Assembly (NCBI RefSeq): GCF_004378855.1
Contig: NZ_RYYL01000013.1
Coordinates: forward strand, 1-43,342
DNA from: Campylobacter sp. US33a
Lineage (GTDB): Bacteria; Campylobacterota; Campylobacteria; Campylobacterales; Campylobacteraceae
DNA length: 43,342 nucleotides
Direction of reading: 5' to 3'
Under the pieces are notes generated by a model. That model did not search any database, was not told the origin of the DNA, and was given only the letters and a program-made list of their open reading frames with translations. The position numbers and the translations under genes were made by a program. This document shows positions 1 through 8,484 of the stretch, in pieces (position 1 is the stretch's first letter; the number at the start of each line of letters is the position of its first letter).

Positions 1-75
1 ACTGTAAATTTACAGAGCTTCAGCTATTTCTAAGATTTTGAATTTTGATTTATGATTTAATTATGGGAAATATTA
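1..75 (+). repeat. Leader repeat, copy 1, with 14-bp palindrome
   Basis: Bases 1-75 are identical to 12104-12178. Each copy begins with a perfect palindrome, CTGTAAATTTACAG (2-15 and 12105-12118), and lies just upstream of a gene block that leads into DUF285 genes. At the second copy the sequence to the left is the AT-rich repeat block at 11936-12060, so the same block probably lies just left of base 1. The palindrome looks like an operator or a leader hairpin; the role is inferred. Confidence 0.8.
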
Positions 76-90
76 ATAAAAAGGATAAAG

Positions 91-1248
91 ATGGCTTATT
101 TGTATGAGATAGATTTTGATGAGTTTTTTGAAAAAAATGAAGTAGATTTAGATAGTTTCATACAAGCTTGTGAAAATAATTTTCCTCTTTTTAGAGAAGT
201 TGCTAATCAAGCTGGATTTGATTTAGAAGACAAAGATGATGTTGCTGGTTTTATGAGGTATTTACAGGATATATATAAATCGCCTAATGGAATGAGTGCT
301 GGATTTGGAGGTTTTGTTTATTATACAGAAACAAATAATTTTTTTGAGGATAATGCAGAAAAAATAGTAGATTATCTTAAGGATTTTTCATATGGGCTTG
401 GAGAAGATTTAGATACTTTTGTTTCTAAATTTAAAAATGGTGGAGATTATATTGAAGATGCTCTTTTAAATGATGGAACACATTTAAAGAATGATTTGGT
501 ATGGGTTTATATAGAAAATTCAACTTATAATTTAATGGATAGTGTATCTATTGATGATTTTGAATATAAAAGTATCCTTGAATTAGTAGAAGAGAAGAAA
601 GATGAACTCAAAGAAAAAATTGAAAATGGAGAGAATGAAGAAGTATTAGCTTGGATTAATGGCGATGAACATAAATATTTTACAAGTGAAGATTTTGAAG
701 AATTATTTGAAAATGCACAAGAATGCAATAATGAAGAAATTGCAGAAGAGCTTAGAAGTAGTGGATTAATTTCTAGTGATCATTTTAATGAAATAATAAA
801 CCAAAAGATAAAAATGAAAACACTAGAAGAAAATATCCATTCTATGACAGGCAAAGAATGGAAAGAGTTTCTTGAGATACGAGATGCAATTAAATTAATA
901 GATCGTAATGGATGTAATGATAATTCAATGTTATTGGCAAATTGTATAGATAAAAATACTCGAGAATTTCGTAGTGAAATTAAAGTGGATTTTGAATATT
1001 ACAATGCTACTCTTTTTTTAACCTTCAGAGAGTTGTTCTATAAAGACAATGAAAATGATGAGATAAAAGAAGAAATATTAAAAGAATTGGAAATTGAAAA
1101 AGATTATGAAATAGACAGTAAGAAACTTGATGATTATTTTGCATATGAAGCTTTTAAGGAAATAAAATCTTTCAAAGAAGCAATAAATATCAAGGATTAC
1201 ACAATGATTAAAGAGGAAAAGATAAATAGACATAGAAGGAATATGTAA
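91..1248 (+). CDS. Acidic cytoplasmic protein of unknown function
   Basis: A 385-residue, very acidic protein with no signal peptide or membrane segment. The start is supported by AAGGA eight bases upstream. Residues about 60-115 contain a GF-x-YY-x-T-x-NFF-x-DN pattern followed by a helix ending near SKF. A similar FF-x-N stretch occurs in the N-terminal part of the next gene (around residues 70-105), so the two appear to share a small domain. I do not recognise the family; its composition resembles DNA-mimic or anti-restriction proteins of plasmids, but no diagnostic motif is seen. It is the first gene of the DUF285 operon, one base from the next gene. Confidence 0.8.
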   Translation: MAYLYEIDFDEFFEKNEVDLDSFIQACENNFPLFREVANQAGFDLEDKDDVAGFMRYLQDIYKSPNGMSAGFGGFVYYTETNNFFEDNAEKIVDYLKDFSYGLGEDLDTFVSKFKNGGDYIEDALLNDGTHLKNDLVWVYIENSTYNLMDSVSIDDFEYKSILELVEEKKDELKEKIENGENEEVLAWINGDEHKYFTSEDFEELFENAQECNNEEIAEELRSSGLISSDHFNEIINQKIKMKTLEENIHSMTGKEWKEFLEIRDAIKLIDRNGCNDNSMLLANCIDKNTREFRSEIKVDFEYYNATLFLTFRELFYKDNENDEIKEEILKELEIEKDYEIDSKKLDDYFAYEAFKEIKSFKEAINIKDYTMIKEEKINRHRRNM

Positions 1249-1249
1249 A

Positions 1250-2812
1250 ATGAACACAATAGATACAATGAAAGAAGAAATAATGCGCTCAATTAAAGAA
1301 TATCCACATTTTAATCTACTACATACATTATATGAAAATATCTATTATGAAAGAACAGATATAGCTATAATGCCTGATAATTTCTTTATGGAAGAGCTTG
1401 ATATGAATATTAGAGGCAATCTGAATGATATTTCTTTGTTTGAAGATAACGATAATACTATAAGTTTTTTTGATAATCATAGAGAAGAAATGAAAGATTG
1501 GATAAAAGATGAAGCTTTCCAGACTGGTTGTAATAATTCTTTAGAATTTTTAGAAAAACATTTAGAGCTTACTTTGGAAGATTTTTTTGATGAGCAAGAA
1601 TTTGTTAAAGATAAAATTTTATGCGCATTTGCATATTCTACATCTTGCTCTTTAGAAGAAAAAGTAAATCAATACTTTAAAGCAAAAGAAAATATAGCAG
1701 AAAATATATTTGATAGATTCTTATCAGAAAATGGTGTGGAATTAAATGATAATTATAAGGATGAATATTACCATAAAGCCTTAGATTACATTGAAAAAGC
1801 AATTAACCATTTTAAACATTCTTACACTGAAATTTATGAAGAATTAGAAGTAAACTATGATTTAATAGATACTTTGAATGATAATTATACTAAATCTTCT
1901 CTTCCTGAAAATATTCAAAGAGCCTTAAGTCCATATCTATATTTTACACCAAAAACAAGAGTAGAACTAAAAGAATTAATTGAAGATGAAAGTATTTATT
2001 TAGGTGATATTGATACTAGCAACATTACTGATATGAGTTATTTATTTCAGTATTCTACTCGTAAAGATTTTAGTGGTATTGAGAATTGGGATGTGAGTAA
2101 GGTTGAAAATATGAGTGGGATGTTTCGTAAAGCATATTATTTCAACCAGAACATAAGCTCTTGGGATGTATCTGATGTCAAAGATATGAGTGCAATGTTT
2201 AGAGGTGCAGAGAGCTTTAATCAGCCTTTAGATACTTGGGATACAAGTAATGTAAAATCTATGAATAGGATGTTTCATAATGCCATATCCTTCAACCAAG
2301 ATATTTCAGGTTGGGATGTATCCAATGTTGAGGATATGACTGGAATGTTTTATGGAGCTATATCCTTCAATCAAAACATTGGTTCTTGGGATACTAGCAA
2401 CATTACTGATATGAGCGAGTTGTTTGATGGAGCTGAGAACTTCAATCAAGACATTGGTTCTTGGGATGTGAGTAAGGTTGAGAATATGAGAGGAATGTTT
2501 GAAGATGCCACATCTTTCAACCAAGATATTAGTGGCTGGGATATGAGTAGGGTTAAAGATATGAGTTGGTTGTTCTCTGGTGCTATAAACTTTAATCAAG
2601 ATATTTCGAATTGGAACACAAGTAATGTGGAGAATATGAGTGGAATGTTTTATGGCACTACATCCTTCAACCAAGATATTTCAGGTTGGGATGTATCCAA
2701 TGTTGAGGATATGACTGGAATGTTTGAAAATTGTCCTATAGACAATTCAAACAAACCTAAAGAATTACAAGATCAAAAAGATCAAAATTTTGTTAGAAAA
2801 CAAAGATTATAA
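1250..2812 (+). CDS. DUF285/BspA-like repeat protein with unique N-terminal domain
   Basis: 520 residues. The first ~215 are an acidic helical domain that partly resembles the preceding protein. From about residue 235 to 500 there are roughly ten tandem repeats of ~25 residues of the form MF-x-GA-x-SFNQDI-x-x-WD-x-SNV-x-DM, the hallmark of the DUF285 (BspA-like surface protein) family. The protein ends in a tail (ENCPIDNSNKP... to FVRKQRL) that is identical in several genes here. No signal peptide, lipobox or anchor is visible, unusual for a family often found at cell surfaces. Its 3' end belongs to a 270-bp segment repeated at 13378-13647. Ligand binding or adhesion is a family-based guess. 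Confidence 0.88.
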   Translation: MNTIDTMKEEIMRSIKEYPHFNLLHTLYENIYYERTDIAIMPDNFFMEELDMNIRGNLNDISLFEDNDNTISFFDNHREEMKDWIKDEAFQTGCNNSLEFLEKHLELTLEDFFDEQEFVKDKILCAFAYSTSCSLEEKVNQYFKAKENIAENIFDRFLSENGVELNDNYKDEYYHKALDYIEKAINHFKHSYTEIYEELEVNYDLIDTLNDNYTKSSLPENIQRALSPYLYFTPKTRVELKELIEDESIYLGDIDTSNITDMSYLFQYSTRKDFSGIENWDVSKVENMSGMFRKAYYFNQNISSWDVSDVKDMSAMFRGAESFNQPLDTWDTSNVKSMNRMFHNAISFNQDISGWDVSNVEDMTGMFYGAISFNQNIGSWDTSNITDMSELFDGAENFNQDIGSWDVSKVENMRGMFEDATSFNQDISGWDMSRVKDMSWLFSGAINFNQDISNWNTSNVENMSGMFYGTTSFNQDISGWDVSNVEDMTGMFENCPIDNSNKPKELQDQKDQNFVRKQRL

Positions 2813-2927
2813 GGACATAAATATGATTGAAAGATATACACCACAAACTAAAGAAGAATTAAAAGCATTAGTTAAAGATGAAAGTATCAATCTAGGTGAT
2901 ATTGATACTAGCAACATTACTGATATG
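2658..2927 (+). repeat. Gene-junction cassette, copy 1
   Basis: These 270 bases are identical to 13378-13647, and the part from about 2717 onward is identical to 5698-5908. The cassette covers the last repeat and tail of one DUF285 gene, the short spacer with its AAGGA ribosome site, and the first ~35 codons of the next gene. A shorter copy covering only the last repeat and tail (one base different) lies at about 3459-3557. Identity across coding and non-coding DNA alike points to recent duplication or gene conversion. Confidence 0.9.
2729..2747. repeat. Inverted repeat inside the DUF285 tail
   Basis: AATTGTC-CTATA-GACAATT forms a perfect 7-bp stem with a 5-base loop inside the codons for the conserved NCPIDN tail. 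The same element occurs in the tails at about 5709, 6006 and 13449; the copy near 3469 has one stem mismatch. DUF285 genes are known to be built from palindromic coding elements (PARCELs), so this could be a recombination point, but it may only reflect the coding sequence. Confidence 0.5.
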
Positions 2928-3554
2928 AGTTATTTATTTACAAATTTCACTCAAACTGACTTCTCAGGGATTGAAAAGTGGAACACTTCAAATGTTAAAA
3001 ATATGAAGCATATGTTTTCGCTATGTAAATTTTTCAATCAAGATATTTCAGGTTGGGATACTAGCAAAGTTGAAAATATGGATTTTATGTTTCACGGTTG
3101 TCACTTATTTGATCAAGATATATCTAAATGGAAAGTAGGTAATGTTGAGAGTATGGAAGGTATGTTTTGGGGATGTGAAAGTTTCAATCAAGATATTTCA
3201 GGTTGGGATACTAGCAAAGTTGAAAATATGGATTCATTATTTGCTCGAACTTATGCTTTCAACCAAAACATTGGCGGTTGGGATACTAGCAATGTGGAGA
3301 ATATGCGTGGGATGTTCTCTGGTGCTATAAACTTTAATCAAGACATAGGTTCTTGGGATACTAGCAGGGTTAAAGATATGAGTGGAATGTTTTATGGCAC
3401 TACATCCTTCAATCAAGATATTTCAGGTTGGGATGTATCCAATGTTGAGGATATGACTGGAATGTTTGAAAATTGCCCTATAGACAATTCAAACAAACCT
3501 AAAGAATTACAAGATCAAAAAGATCAAAATTTTGTTAGAAAACAAAGATTATAA
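2823..3554 (+). CDS. DUF285 repeat protein, repeats only
   Basis: 243 residues from the ATG at 2823, chosen because AAGGA lies nine bases upstream; an in-frame TTG at 2790 would overlap the preceding gene. Almost the whole protein is DUF285 repeat (about eight units), beginning with MIERYTPQTKEEL and ending with the shared FVRKQRL tail. It has no signal peptide. Its first codons are identical to those of the genes at 5804 and 13543, while its middle repeats differ, with substitutions such as W-K-V-GN-VESM. It may be a repeat-only scaffold produced by cassette duplication. Confidence 0.87.
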   Translation: MIERYTPQTKEELKALVKDESINLGDIDTSNITDMSYLFTNFTQTDFSGIEKWNTSNVKNMKHMFSLCKFFNQDISGWDTSKVENMDFMFHGCHLFDQDISKWKVGNVESMEGMFWGCESFNQDISGWDTSKVENMDSLFARTYAFNQNIGGWDTSNVENMRGMFSGAINFNQDIGSWDTSRVKDMSGMFYGTTSFNQDISGWDVSNVEDMTGMFENCPIDNSNKPKELQDQKDQNFVRKQRL

Positions 3555-3565
3555 GGATAATATTT

Positions 3566-4417
3566 ATGGCAATGATGTTATTTTTTTGCATTATAGGTGG
3601 CGTTTTATGGATATATTCTTCTTCGGTGTTTTTATCTAGAAATATTTTAAGACATTATGCTTTAATTTTGTTTTTGGTATCATTTATGACTTTTGGCATA
3701 TCTGTTTTATTAATAAAGAATGATAAAACTTCATCTGAATACTATCTTTTATTTATTCCACTATTTTTAGCATCAATGTTCTATACAAGATATAGAAAAA
3801 AAATGAAAGATCTAAGAGTTGTTGCTGATCAGCAAAGATACTGGGAAGAGGTTAAACCAGAAGATGTTGATAATTTTTATCAACATAGAAAAAAAGAAAA
3901 AGAAAAAAGAATATCGGTTAGTGTAAATGTCAAAGATAAAAAATTTTTTAAAATATTCGAAATAAATCAAAATGAAAATAAGAGATATATTTCGCTTAGT
4001 TTTTTCAAAACTTTAAAAAGAATCGAGAATGAATTTACTGTAGTTAAAAATACTGATGAACTCAAAAAATATTATTTATATGACATCGTTTTTAAAAAAA
4101 TTAAAGGTATTATCAAACAAGCAGAAAAAATGGTTGATTATGAAGAAGTTCTAAAAAATAATAATTATTACGCTGAATTTTTCTTGCTTTTTCTTTGGGA
4201 AAATTATACGCAAAGAACTAATATTTCAAATTCTAACTTATTAATATTAGCTGAAAGAGAAATAGAGGAAGAATTTGTTGGAGCTTTGGATAATATTGAT
4301 TTAAATTCTGTCAAAAAAAGAGGTTCTGCGCTTTATTATAGATATATGGTTTTTTATAATAGAGATGTAAAATATATTACCCGCGAGAATAAAGAACTAG
4401 AAGGTAATTTCTTATGA
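3566..4417 (+). CDS. Membrane protein with long cytoplasmic tail, unknown function
   Basis: 283 residues. Two or three hydrophobic segments occupy residues about 3-20, 27-50 and 58-75, followed by a basic loop (RYRKKMKDL) and a long soluble, lysine-rich C-terminal region. AAGGA precedes the start by eight bases. The stop overlaps the next start as ATGA, so the genes are probably translationally coupled. I do not recognise the family. It interrupts the DUF285 series, so it could anchor or chaperone those proteins, but nothing in its sequence proves this. Confidence 0.8.
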   Translation: MAMMLFFCIIGGVLWIYSSSVFLSRNILRHYALILFLVSFMTFGISVLLIKNDKTSSEYYLLFIPLFLASMFYTRYRKKMKDLRVVADQQRYWEEVKPEDVDNFYQHRKKEKEKRISVSVNVKDKKFFKIFEINQNENKRYISLSFFKTLKRIENEFTVVKNTDELKKYYLYDIVFKKIKGIIKQAEKMVDYEEVLKNNNYYAEFFLLFLWENYTQRTNISNSNLLILAEREIEEEFVGALDNIDLNSVKKRGSALYYRYMVFYNRDVKYITRENKELEGNFL

Positions 4418-5793
4418 GTAAAGAAGAAATTATTAGTTTAATAGAGCAAATAAAACAAAAAGAGCGTGAAAAATATAATAGTGTTATTTCTGAAATGAAA
4501 ATGTTTTTTGAAAACTCACAAGCGAATTATGATAAAATTATAAATATTTTAAAAGGAGAAAACAATGGATTTAGAAATGACAACAAAGAGGATATTGACA
4601 AATACAGATTTGAGTCCTTATTCAATGGAAGAATTGAAGCAGATGCTAGAGATAGCAAAGGATCAGGATTTGGAATTATCAGCCCTAATGATACAAAGAC
4701 AAATTCTATTAATTCAAGCTCAAGAAATAGAACGCTCACTACAACAAGAAATTCAAAAAGCGATGAAGAAAGTTTTTCCAGATTTAGCAAGCTAATATAT
4801 GATAATAATATAATAAGCGAAATAGAAGTTAATAACTTTATTTCTATACTTAGTAATCATACATCTAAAATTAATCAAAGTGAACAATTTTCCAATTTAT
4901 TATATAAAAATATAAATAGCTTAATTAATGCTATTGATTTTGATGAGAACAGCAAACTACAAAAGCAAGCTTTGATTTCTGTTTTGACATTAAAAAAAAT
5001 TAATCCCAATTTTAATCTTTCTATCTCTAATATTATTGAAAAGTTAAAAAGTGTATTTTATTTTGAAAATAAACATACACCAAAAATCAAATCAGAACTC
5101 AAAAAACTTGTTGATGATCCAAATATCAATCTAGGCGATATTGACACAAGCAATATCACCGATATGAGTTTTTTGTTTAAAAACTCCACTCGTAAAGACT
5201 TTAGTGGCATTGAGAGTTGGGATACAAGCAATGTTAAAGATATGAGTGCAATGTTTGATGGAGCTATATCCTTCAATCAAGATATTAGCGCTTGGGATAC
5301 AAGCAAAGTTAAGGATATGTCTTATATGTTTTATAGAGCTAAATCCTTTAACCAAGACATAGGTTCTTGGGATGTATCCAATGTTGAGGATATGACTGGG
5401 ATGTTTAATGGTTGTATTGAGTTTAACCAAGACATAGGTTCTTGGGATGTATCTAGTGTTAAGGTTATGATTTTTATGTTTCAAAATGCTATTAGCTTCA
5501 ACCAAGACATAGGTTCTTGGGATACAAGTAATGTGGAGAATATGGCTGGGATGTTTTTTGGAGCTGAAATTTTTAATCAAAATATTGGAATTTGGGATGT
5601 TTTGAGTGTTGAGGATATGGATGGGATGTTTCAAGATGCAAAAAGTTTCAATCAGGATTTAAGCTCTTGGGATACACGCAATGTTAAAGATATGAGAGGA
5701 ATGTTTGAAAATTGTCCTATAGACAATTCAAACAAACCTAAAGAATTACAAGATCAAAAAGATCAAAATTTTGTTAGAAAACAAAGATTATAA
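4414..5793 (+). CDS. DUF285 repeat protein with chimeric N-terminal region
   Basis: 459 residues. Residues 1-50 are helical. Residues ~51-128 are rich in Ser, Asn, Arg and Gly and look like an out-of-frame reading, because another frame there encodes a well-formed small protein (4565-4795). Residues ~129-225 are helical again, and from ~227 to the end there are about eight DUF285 repeats plus the shared FVRKQRL tail. No signal peptide is seen. The start overlaps the previous stop (ATGA). The architecture suggests DUF285 DNA joined downstream of older small genes, turning them into one reading frame. Without a suitable ATG between 4795 and the repeats, the long frame is probably the one expressed. 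Confidence 0.72.
   Translation: MSKEEIISLIEQIKQKEREKYNSVISEMKMFFENSQANYDKIINILKGENNGFRNDNKEDIDKYRFESLFNGRIEADARDSKGSGFGIISPNDTKTNSINSSSRNRTLTTTRNSKSDEESFSRFSKLIYDNNIISEIEVNNFISILSNHTSKINQSEQFSNLLYKNINSLINAIDFDENSKLQKQALISVLTLKKINPNFNLSISNIIEKLKSVFYFENKHTPKIKSELKKLVDDPNINLGDIDTSNITDMSFLFKNSTRKDFSGIESWDTSNVKDMSAMFDGAISFNQDISAWDTSKVKDMSYMFYRAKSFNQDIGSWDVSNVEDMTGMFNGCIEFNQDIGSWDVSSVKVMIFMFQNAISFNQDIGSWDTSNVENMAGMFFGAEIFNQNIGIWDVLSVEDMDGMFQDAKSFNQDLSSWDTRNVKDMRGMFENCPIDNSNKPKELQDQKDQNFVRKQRL
4565..4795 (+). CDS. Nested small helical protein in another frame
   Basis: A 76-residue frame lying entirely inside the preceding gene but shifted by one base. It has its own AAGGAG seven bases before ATG and reads as a plausible soluble helical protein (SPYSMEELKQMLEIAKDQD, then a Gln/Glu-rich helix and FPDLAS). 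The long frame over the same bases is low in complexity, so this is the better candidate for an ancestral gene. It may be a genuine overprinted gene or a relic. No family was recognised. Confidence 0.5.
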   Translation: MDLEMTTKRILTNTDLSPYSMEELKQMLEIAKDQDLELSALMIQRQILLIQAQEIERSLQQEIQKAMKKVFPDLAS

Positions 5794-5908
5794 GGACATA
5801 AATATGATTGAAAGATATACACCACAAACTAAAGAAGAATTAAAAGCATTAGTTAAAGATGAAAGTATCAATCTAGGTGATATTGATACTAGCAACATTA
5901 CTGATATG
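5698..5908 (+). repeat. Gene-junction cassette, copy 2
   Basis: About 211 bases identical to 2717-2927 and to the matching part of 13378-13647. They cover the shared tail of one DUF285 gene, the spacer and the start of the next. Past 5908 the identity continues with the 13.6-kb copy (SGLFLDSTRKDFSGIESW codons) but not with copy 1, so the copies share different break points. Confidence 0.88.
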
Positions 5909-6358
5909 TCAGGATTGTTTTTGGATTCCACTCGTAAAGACTTTAGTGGCATTGAGAGTTGGGATGTGAGTAAGGTTGAAAATATGAGTGGGATGTTTGA
6001 AAATTGTCCTATAGACAATTTCAATAATCCACTTTTTTTAAAAAAAATATTTAATAATGATATGACTTTAGAAAAAGTTGAAAAAATCTTATCTAAACTT
6101 CCAAGTAAATTAGTATTTCAAGCCTTATTTAAACAAGAATTAGAATTTAAAAAAAAAGAAAATATTAATATTGAAGACAATATTCTTAAAGATTGTGTTA
6201 AAGAACTATACAGCGAGTATTTACATAGCTTTTCAGATCAGCAAATGTTGAATGAATTTTGGTTTGAGAGGGCTGAGGAAATATTAAATGAAAAGTTAAG
6301 TAATATAAGCGATAGCAGTCTTGCGGAGTTAAATGTAAATAAAAAATATAAATTATAA
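5804..6358 (+). CDS. Short DUF285 protein with a different C-terminal domain
   Basis: 184 residues from the ATG at 5804, set by AAGGA upstream. It starts with the shared MIERYTPQTKEEL segment, carries only about two DUF285 units, reaches the ENCPIDN motif, then leaves the family pattern at FNNPLFLKKIF and continues with a ~115-residue charged helical domain found nowhere else here. No signal peptide. This is the last DUF285 gene before the coupling ATPase, with an 11-base gap, so the two are probably co-transcribed. The C-terminal part may be the remains of an older gene whose beginning was replaced by cassette DNA. Confidence 0.82.
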   Translation: MIERYTPQTKEELKALVKDESINLGDIDTSNITDMSGLFLDSTRKDFSGIESWDVSKVENMSGMFENCPIDNFNNPLFLKKIFNNDMTLEKVEKILSKLPSKLVFQALFKQELEFKKKENINIEDNILKDCVKELYSEYLHSFSDQQMLNEFWFERAEEILNEKLSNISDSSLAELNVNKKYKL

Positions 6359-6368
6359 GGAAAAGATT

Positions 6369-8231
6369 ATGAAAAATTATAGTCAAGAAACAGCAAAAAC
6401 TGTCTCTATAGCTCCAGAGAGATATAACACGCTTGAATTTCTTAGAAGCGATACTTTTTTCACTTGGTTGTTTTATATTACTGGATTTGTAGCAAGTATT
6501 TTATGTATAGTTGCTTGCTTCACTCTTTCTGCGAACATTTTGGTATTTATATGGACTTCTGTTGTTTTGCATATATCGTTAATTTTGGGACTTTATATGA
6601 GTGTTGAAAAAGTTGATACAATGGAGGCAATAATTCCAAATGAACCCAATAAAAAATATTTGCTAAATTTGGGAAATGAAGTTCAAAAATTTTATGGTGA
6701 TGCTGTTAAAACTGCTAGGGTTAAAAACAATCAATTAAGACCGCTTTTGGTAAATGCTGAAACCGTAAAAAGACACTTTCTATGTATGGCTACTGTTGGT
6801 GCTGGAAAAACCGTGTTTATGAAAGGTTTATTAGAACAGTATATTAAACTAGGTGGAGGTGGAGTCGCTGTAGATGCCAAAGGAACTGATGAGTTTGCAA
6901 GAGAGATGTATGGACTTTTTGCTAGCTTAGGAAGAGAAGATGATTTTTTCCACATAAACTTCTTAGATATGGCACATACTCATACCATTAATCCGCTAAC
7001 TAGTGGTAATGCTAATGCTTTGTTTGAAATTTTATTGCCATTATTAACTGGAGAAGAAGATACTTGGAAGTCAAAAGCAAAAGAAATGATGCTTGTTGTA
7101 TTAAAACTCTGTGTTTATAAAAGAGACAATGAAAAAGATTTTGTATTAAATTTTTCTTATATACAAAAGATTTTAAATGCAAAAACATTGAGTAATTTAG
7201 CTTTAGAATATAAACATTTAGCTGATAGAAAAAATCCAAAGTTTGATATCGGTATTGAAGATTTTTGTTTATGGGCTTCAAAATCATTTGGGTTTGATTA
7301 CAATGAATTTTTATCAGCTGATCCAAATGATGAAAAAATAATTAAAAAAATAGATGAAGAAATAGCAAAAGGAGATGGTTCTCCTGGCGTATATTCAATC
7401 AATGTAGGGGTTGGTTTTTGGAGTAAACCTTTAATGACTTTAGGAAGTGATTATGGTAGAGTTTTTAATGTTCCAAATCCTGATATTTCGCTTTGGGAGG
7501 CAAGTCAAAGAAATAAATTTATTTTTATTACTTTGCCTTCAATGGATTCTGTTGAAACTCCAAAACAACTTGGAAGAATTATTCTTTCATTAATCCAAGC
7601 TGTAGCTGGAAAGAAGGTTAAAGATGCAGATGAACCCGTGATACCATTTTTGACAGTTTTGGACGAATTTGGTTCTTTTGTAAATGAAGGTTTTGCTCTT
7701 TTCGAATCCAAATCTCGTTCTTTAGGGATGGCAATGATGCCATTTTTTCAATCACCTTCGCAAATAGATGTTGTTGCTAAAAATGATTATGAAAGAAGAC
7801 AAATGATAGATGTTACTGGAGTTCATATTATAATGAAAACATTGCATCCTGAAACTAGTGAATTTTATTCTAAGATGGTTCCTAAAGTCAAGATATTGGA
7901 AAGAAACTATAGTCAAAGAAGAGAAGGTGCTACTACTGCTGGAAATGCTGAAGATAGCTATGGGTTAAAAGAAGAGGATGCCATAAAACCTCAAGAAGCT
8001 ATGAATATGAGTAATGGCGAAATGATGGTTATTGCTAATGGAAAATTACATAGAGCAGTGGCAAGAGCTGAAAGTTCATTGCTTAGCAAAGGAAAGAAAA
8101 CAACTTATGATGAGAGTCCACTTCCAATTACTGAATATGTCTCTAAGTCAGAGTTTTTTACAGAAGTAACGCATTTGCTAGAAAATCCTATTTTAAATAA
8201 TGTTTTTAAATTCGACAAAAAAAGTGCTTAA
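6369..8231 (+). CDS. Type IV coupling ATPase, DotL/TrbC-like (VirD4 family)
   Basis: 620 residues. Two membrane helices (about 30-50 and 56-78) are followed by a VirD4/FtsK-type ATPase domain: Walker A ATVGAGKT at 141-148 and Walker B TVLDEFG around D432-E433. The segment GREDDFFHINFLDMAH-x-HTINP (around 185-207) and the later long insertion resemble DotL of Dot/Icm and TrbC of IncI plasmids more than TraD or VirD4. Coupling proteins select substrates and pass them to the secretion channel at the inner membrane. Here it is far from the other secretion genes and directly behind the DUF285 genes. AAGGA precedes the start. No relaxase was found next to it. Confidence 0.9.
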   Translation: MKNYSQETAKTVSIAPERYNTLEFLRSDTFFTWLFYITGFVASILCIVACFTLSANILVFIWTSVVLHISLILGLYMSVEKVDTMEAIIPNEPNKKYLLNLGNEVQKFYGDAVKTARVKNNQLRPLLVNAETVKRHFLCMATVGAGKTVFMKGLLEQYIKLGGGGVAVDAKGTDEFAREMYGLFASLGREDDFFHINFLDMAHTHTINPLTSGNANALFEILLPLLTGEEDTWKSKAKEMMLVVLKLCVYKRDNEKDFVLNFSYIQKILNAKTLSNLALEYKHLADRKNPKFDIGIEDFCLWASKSFGFDYNEFLSADPNDEKIIKKIDEEIAKGDGSPGVYSINVGVGFWSKPLMTLGSDYGRVFNVPNPDISLWEASQRNKFIFITLPSMDSVETPKQLGRIILSLIQAVAGKKVKDADEPVIPFLTVLDEFGSFVNEGFALFESKSRSLGMAMMPFFQSPSQIDVVAKNDYERRQMIDVTGVHIIMKTLHPETSEFYSKMVPKVKILERNYSQRREGATTAGNAEDSYGLKEEDAIKPQEAMNMSNGEMMVIANGKLHRAVARAESSLLSKGKKTTYDESPLPITEYVSKSEFFTEVTHLLENPILNNVFKFDKKSA

Positions 8232-8242
8232 TTTTATTATAG

Positions 8243-8262
8243 AACGGTGTTCAGACACCGTT
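8243..8262. terminator. Bidirectional hairpin terminator
   Basis: AACGGTGT-TCAG-ACACCGTT is a perfect 8-bp stem with a 4-base loop between the convergent coupling-protein gene and the minus-strand operon. It has a T run on the plus side and AT-rich sequence on the other. It overlaps the stop codon of the minus-strand gene. Confidence 0.8.
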
Positions 8263-8484
8263 TCCTATCTTTTCAATTTGTTTTTCCATAAAACGAATTC
8301 CTTTTAAGCTATCAAATATACTTATAATAAAGATAATGGCTAAAATTCCTAAAAAAACCATACTTGAATATGTTTCTTTGCCGTGTAAAGCAAAAATGGT
8401 AATCATTAAAATAATGTCGATAATCAAGGCTATAATAGAGTAATAAAATCTCTTTTTTTCTTTTTGTAAAATACTATTTTGCAT
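8251..8484 (-). CDS. Small membrane protein
   Basis: 77 residues with two hydrophobic helices (about 14-33 and 41-58) between charged ends. It is the last gene of the minus-strand operon, overlaps the 3' end of the previous gene by 11 bases, and its stop lies inside the terminator hairpin. No family recognised. With the other small membrane proteins of this operon it could belong to an envelope or exclusion function, which is a guess from context. Confidence 0.7.
   Translation of the reverse strand: MQNSILQKEKKRFYYSIIALIIDIILMITIFALHGKETYSSMVFLGILAIIFIISIFDSLKGIRFMEKQIEKIGNGV

Noticed and set aside
2306-2674. Long minus-strand open frame opposite the DUF285 repeats (and similar ones near 5131 and 13169)
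   Set aside because: It is a periodic shadow of the plus-strand repeats without ribosome site.
2020-2740. Tandem DNA repeats in the DUF285 genes as a non-coding satellite or CRISPR
   Set aside because: The ~75-base period matches the 25-residue protein repeat and the reading frames are intact.
2790-2822. TTG starts upstream of the DUF285 genes at 2823, 5804 and 13543
   Set aside because: They overlap the preceding gene, while the ATG at the end of the spacer has an AAGGA site at proper distance.
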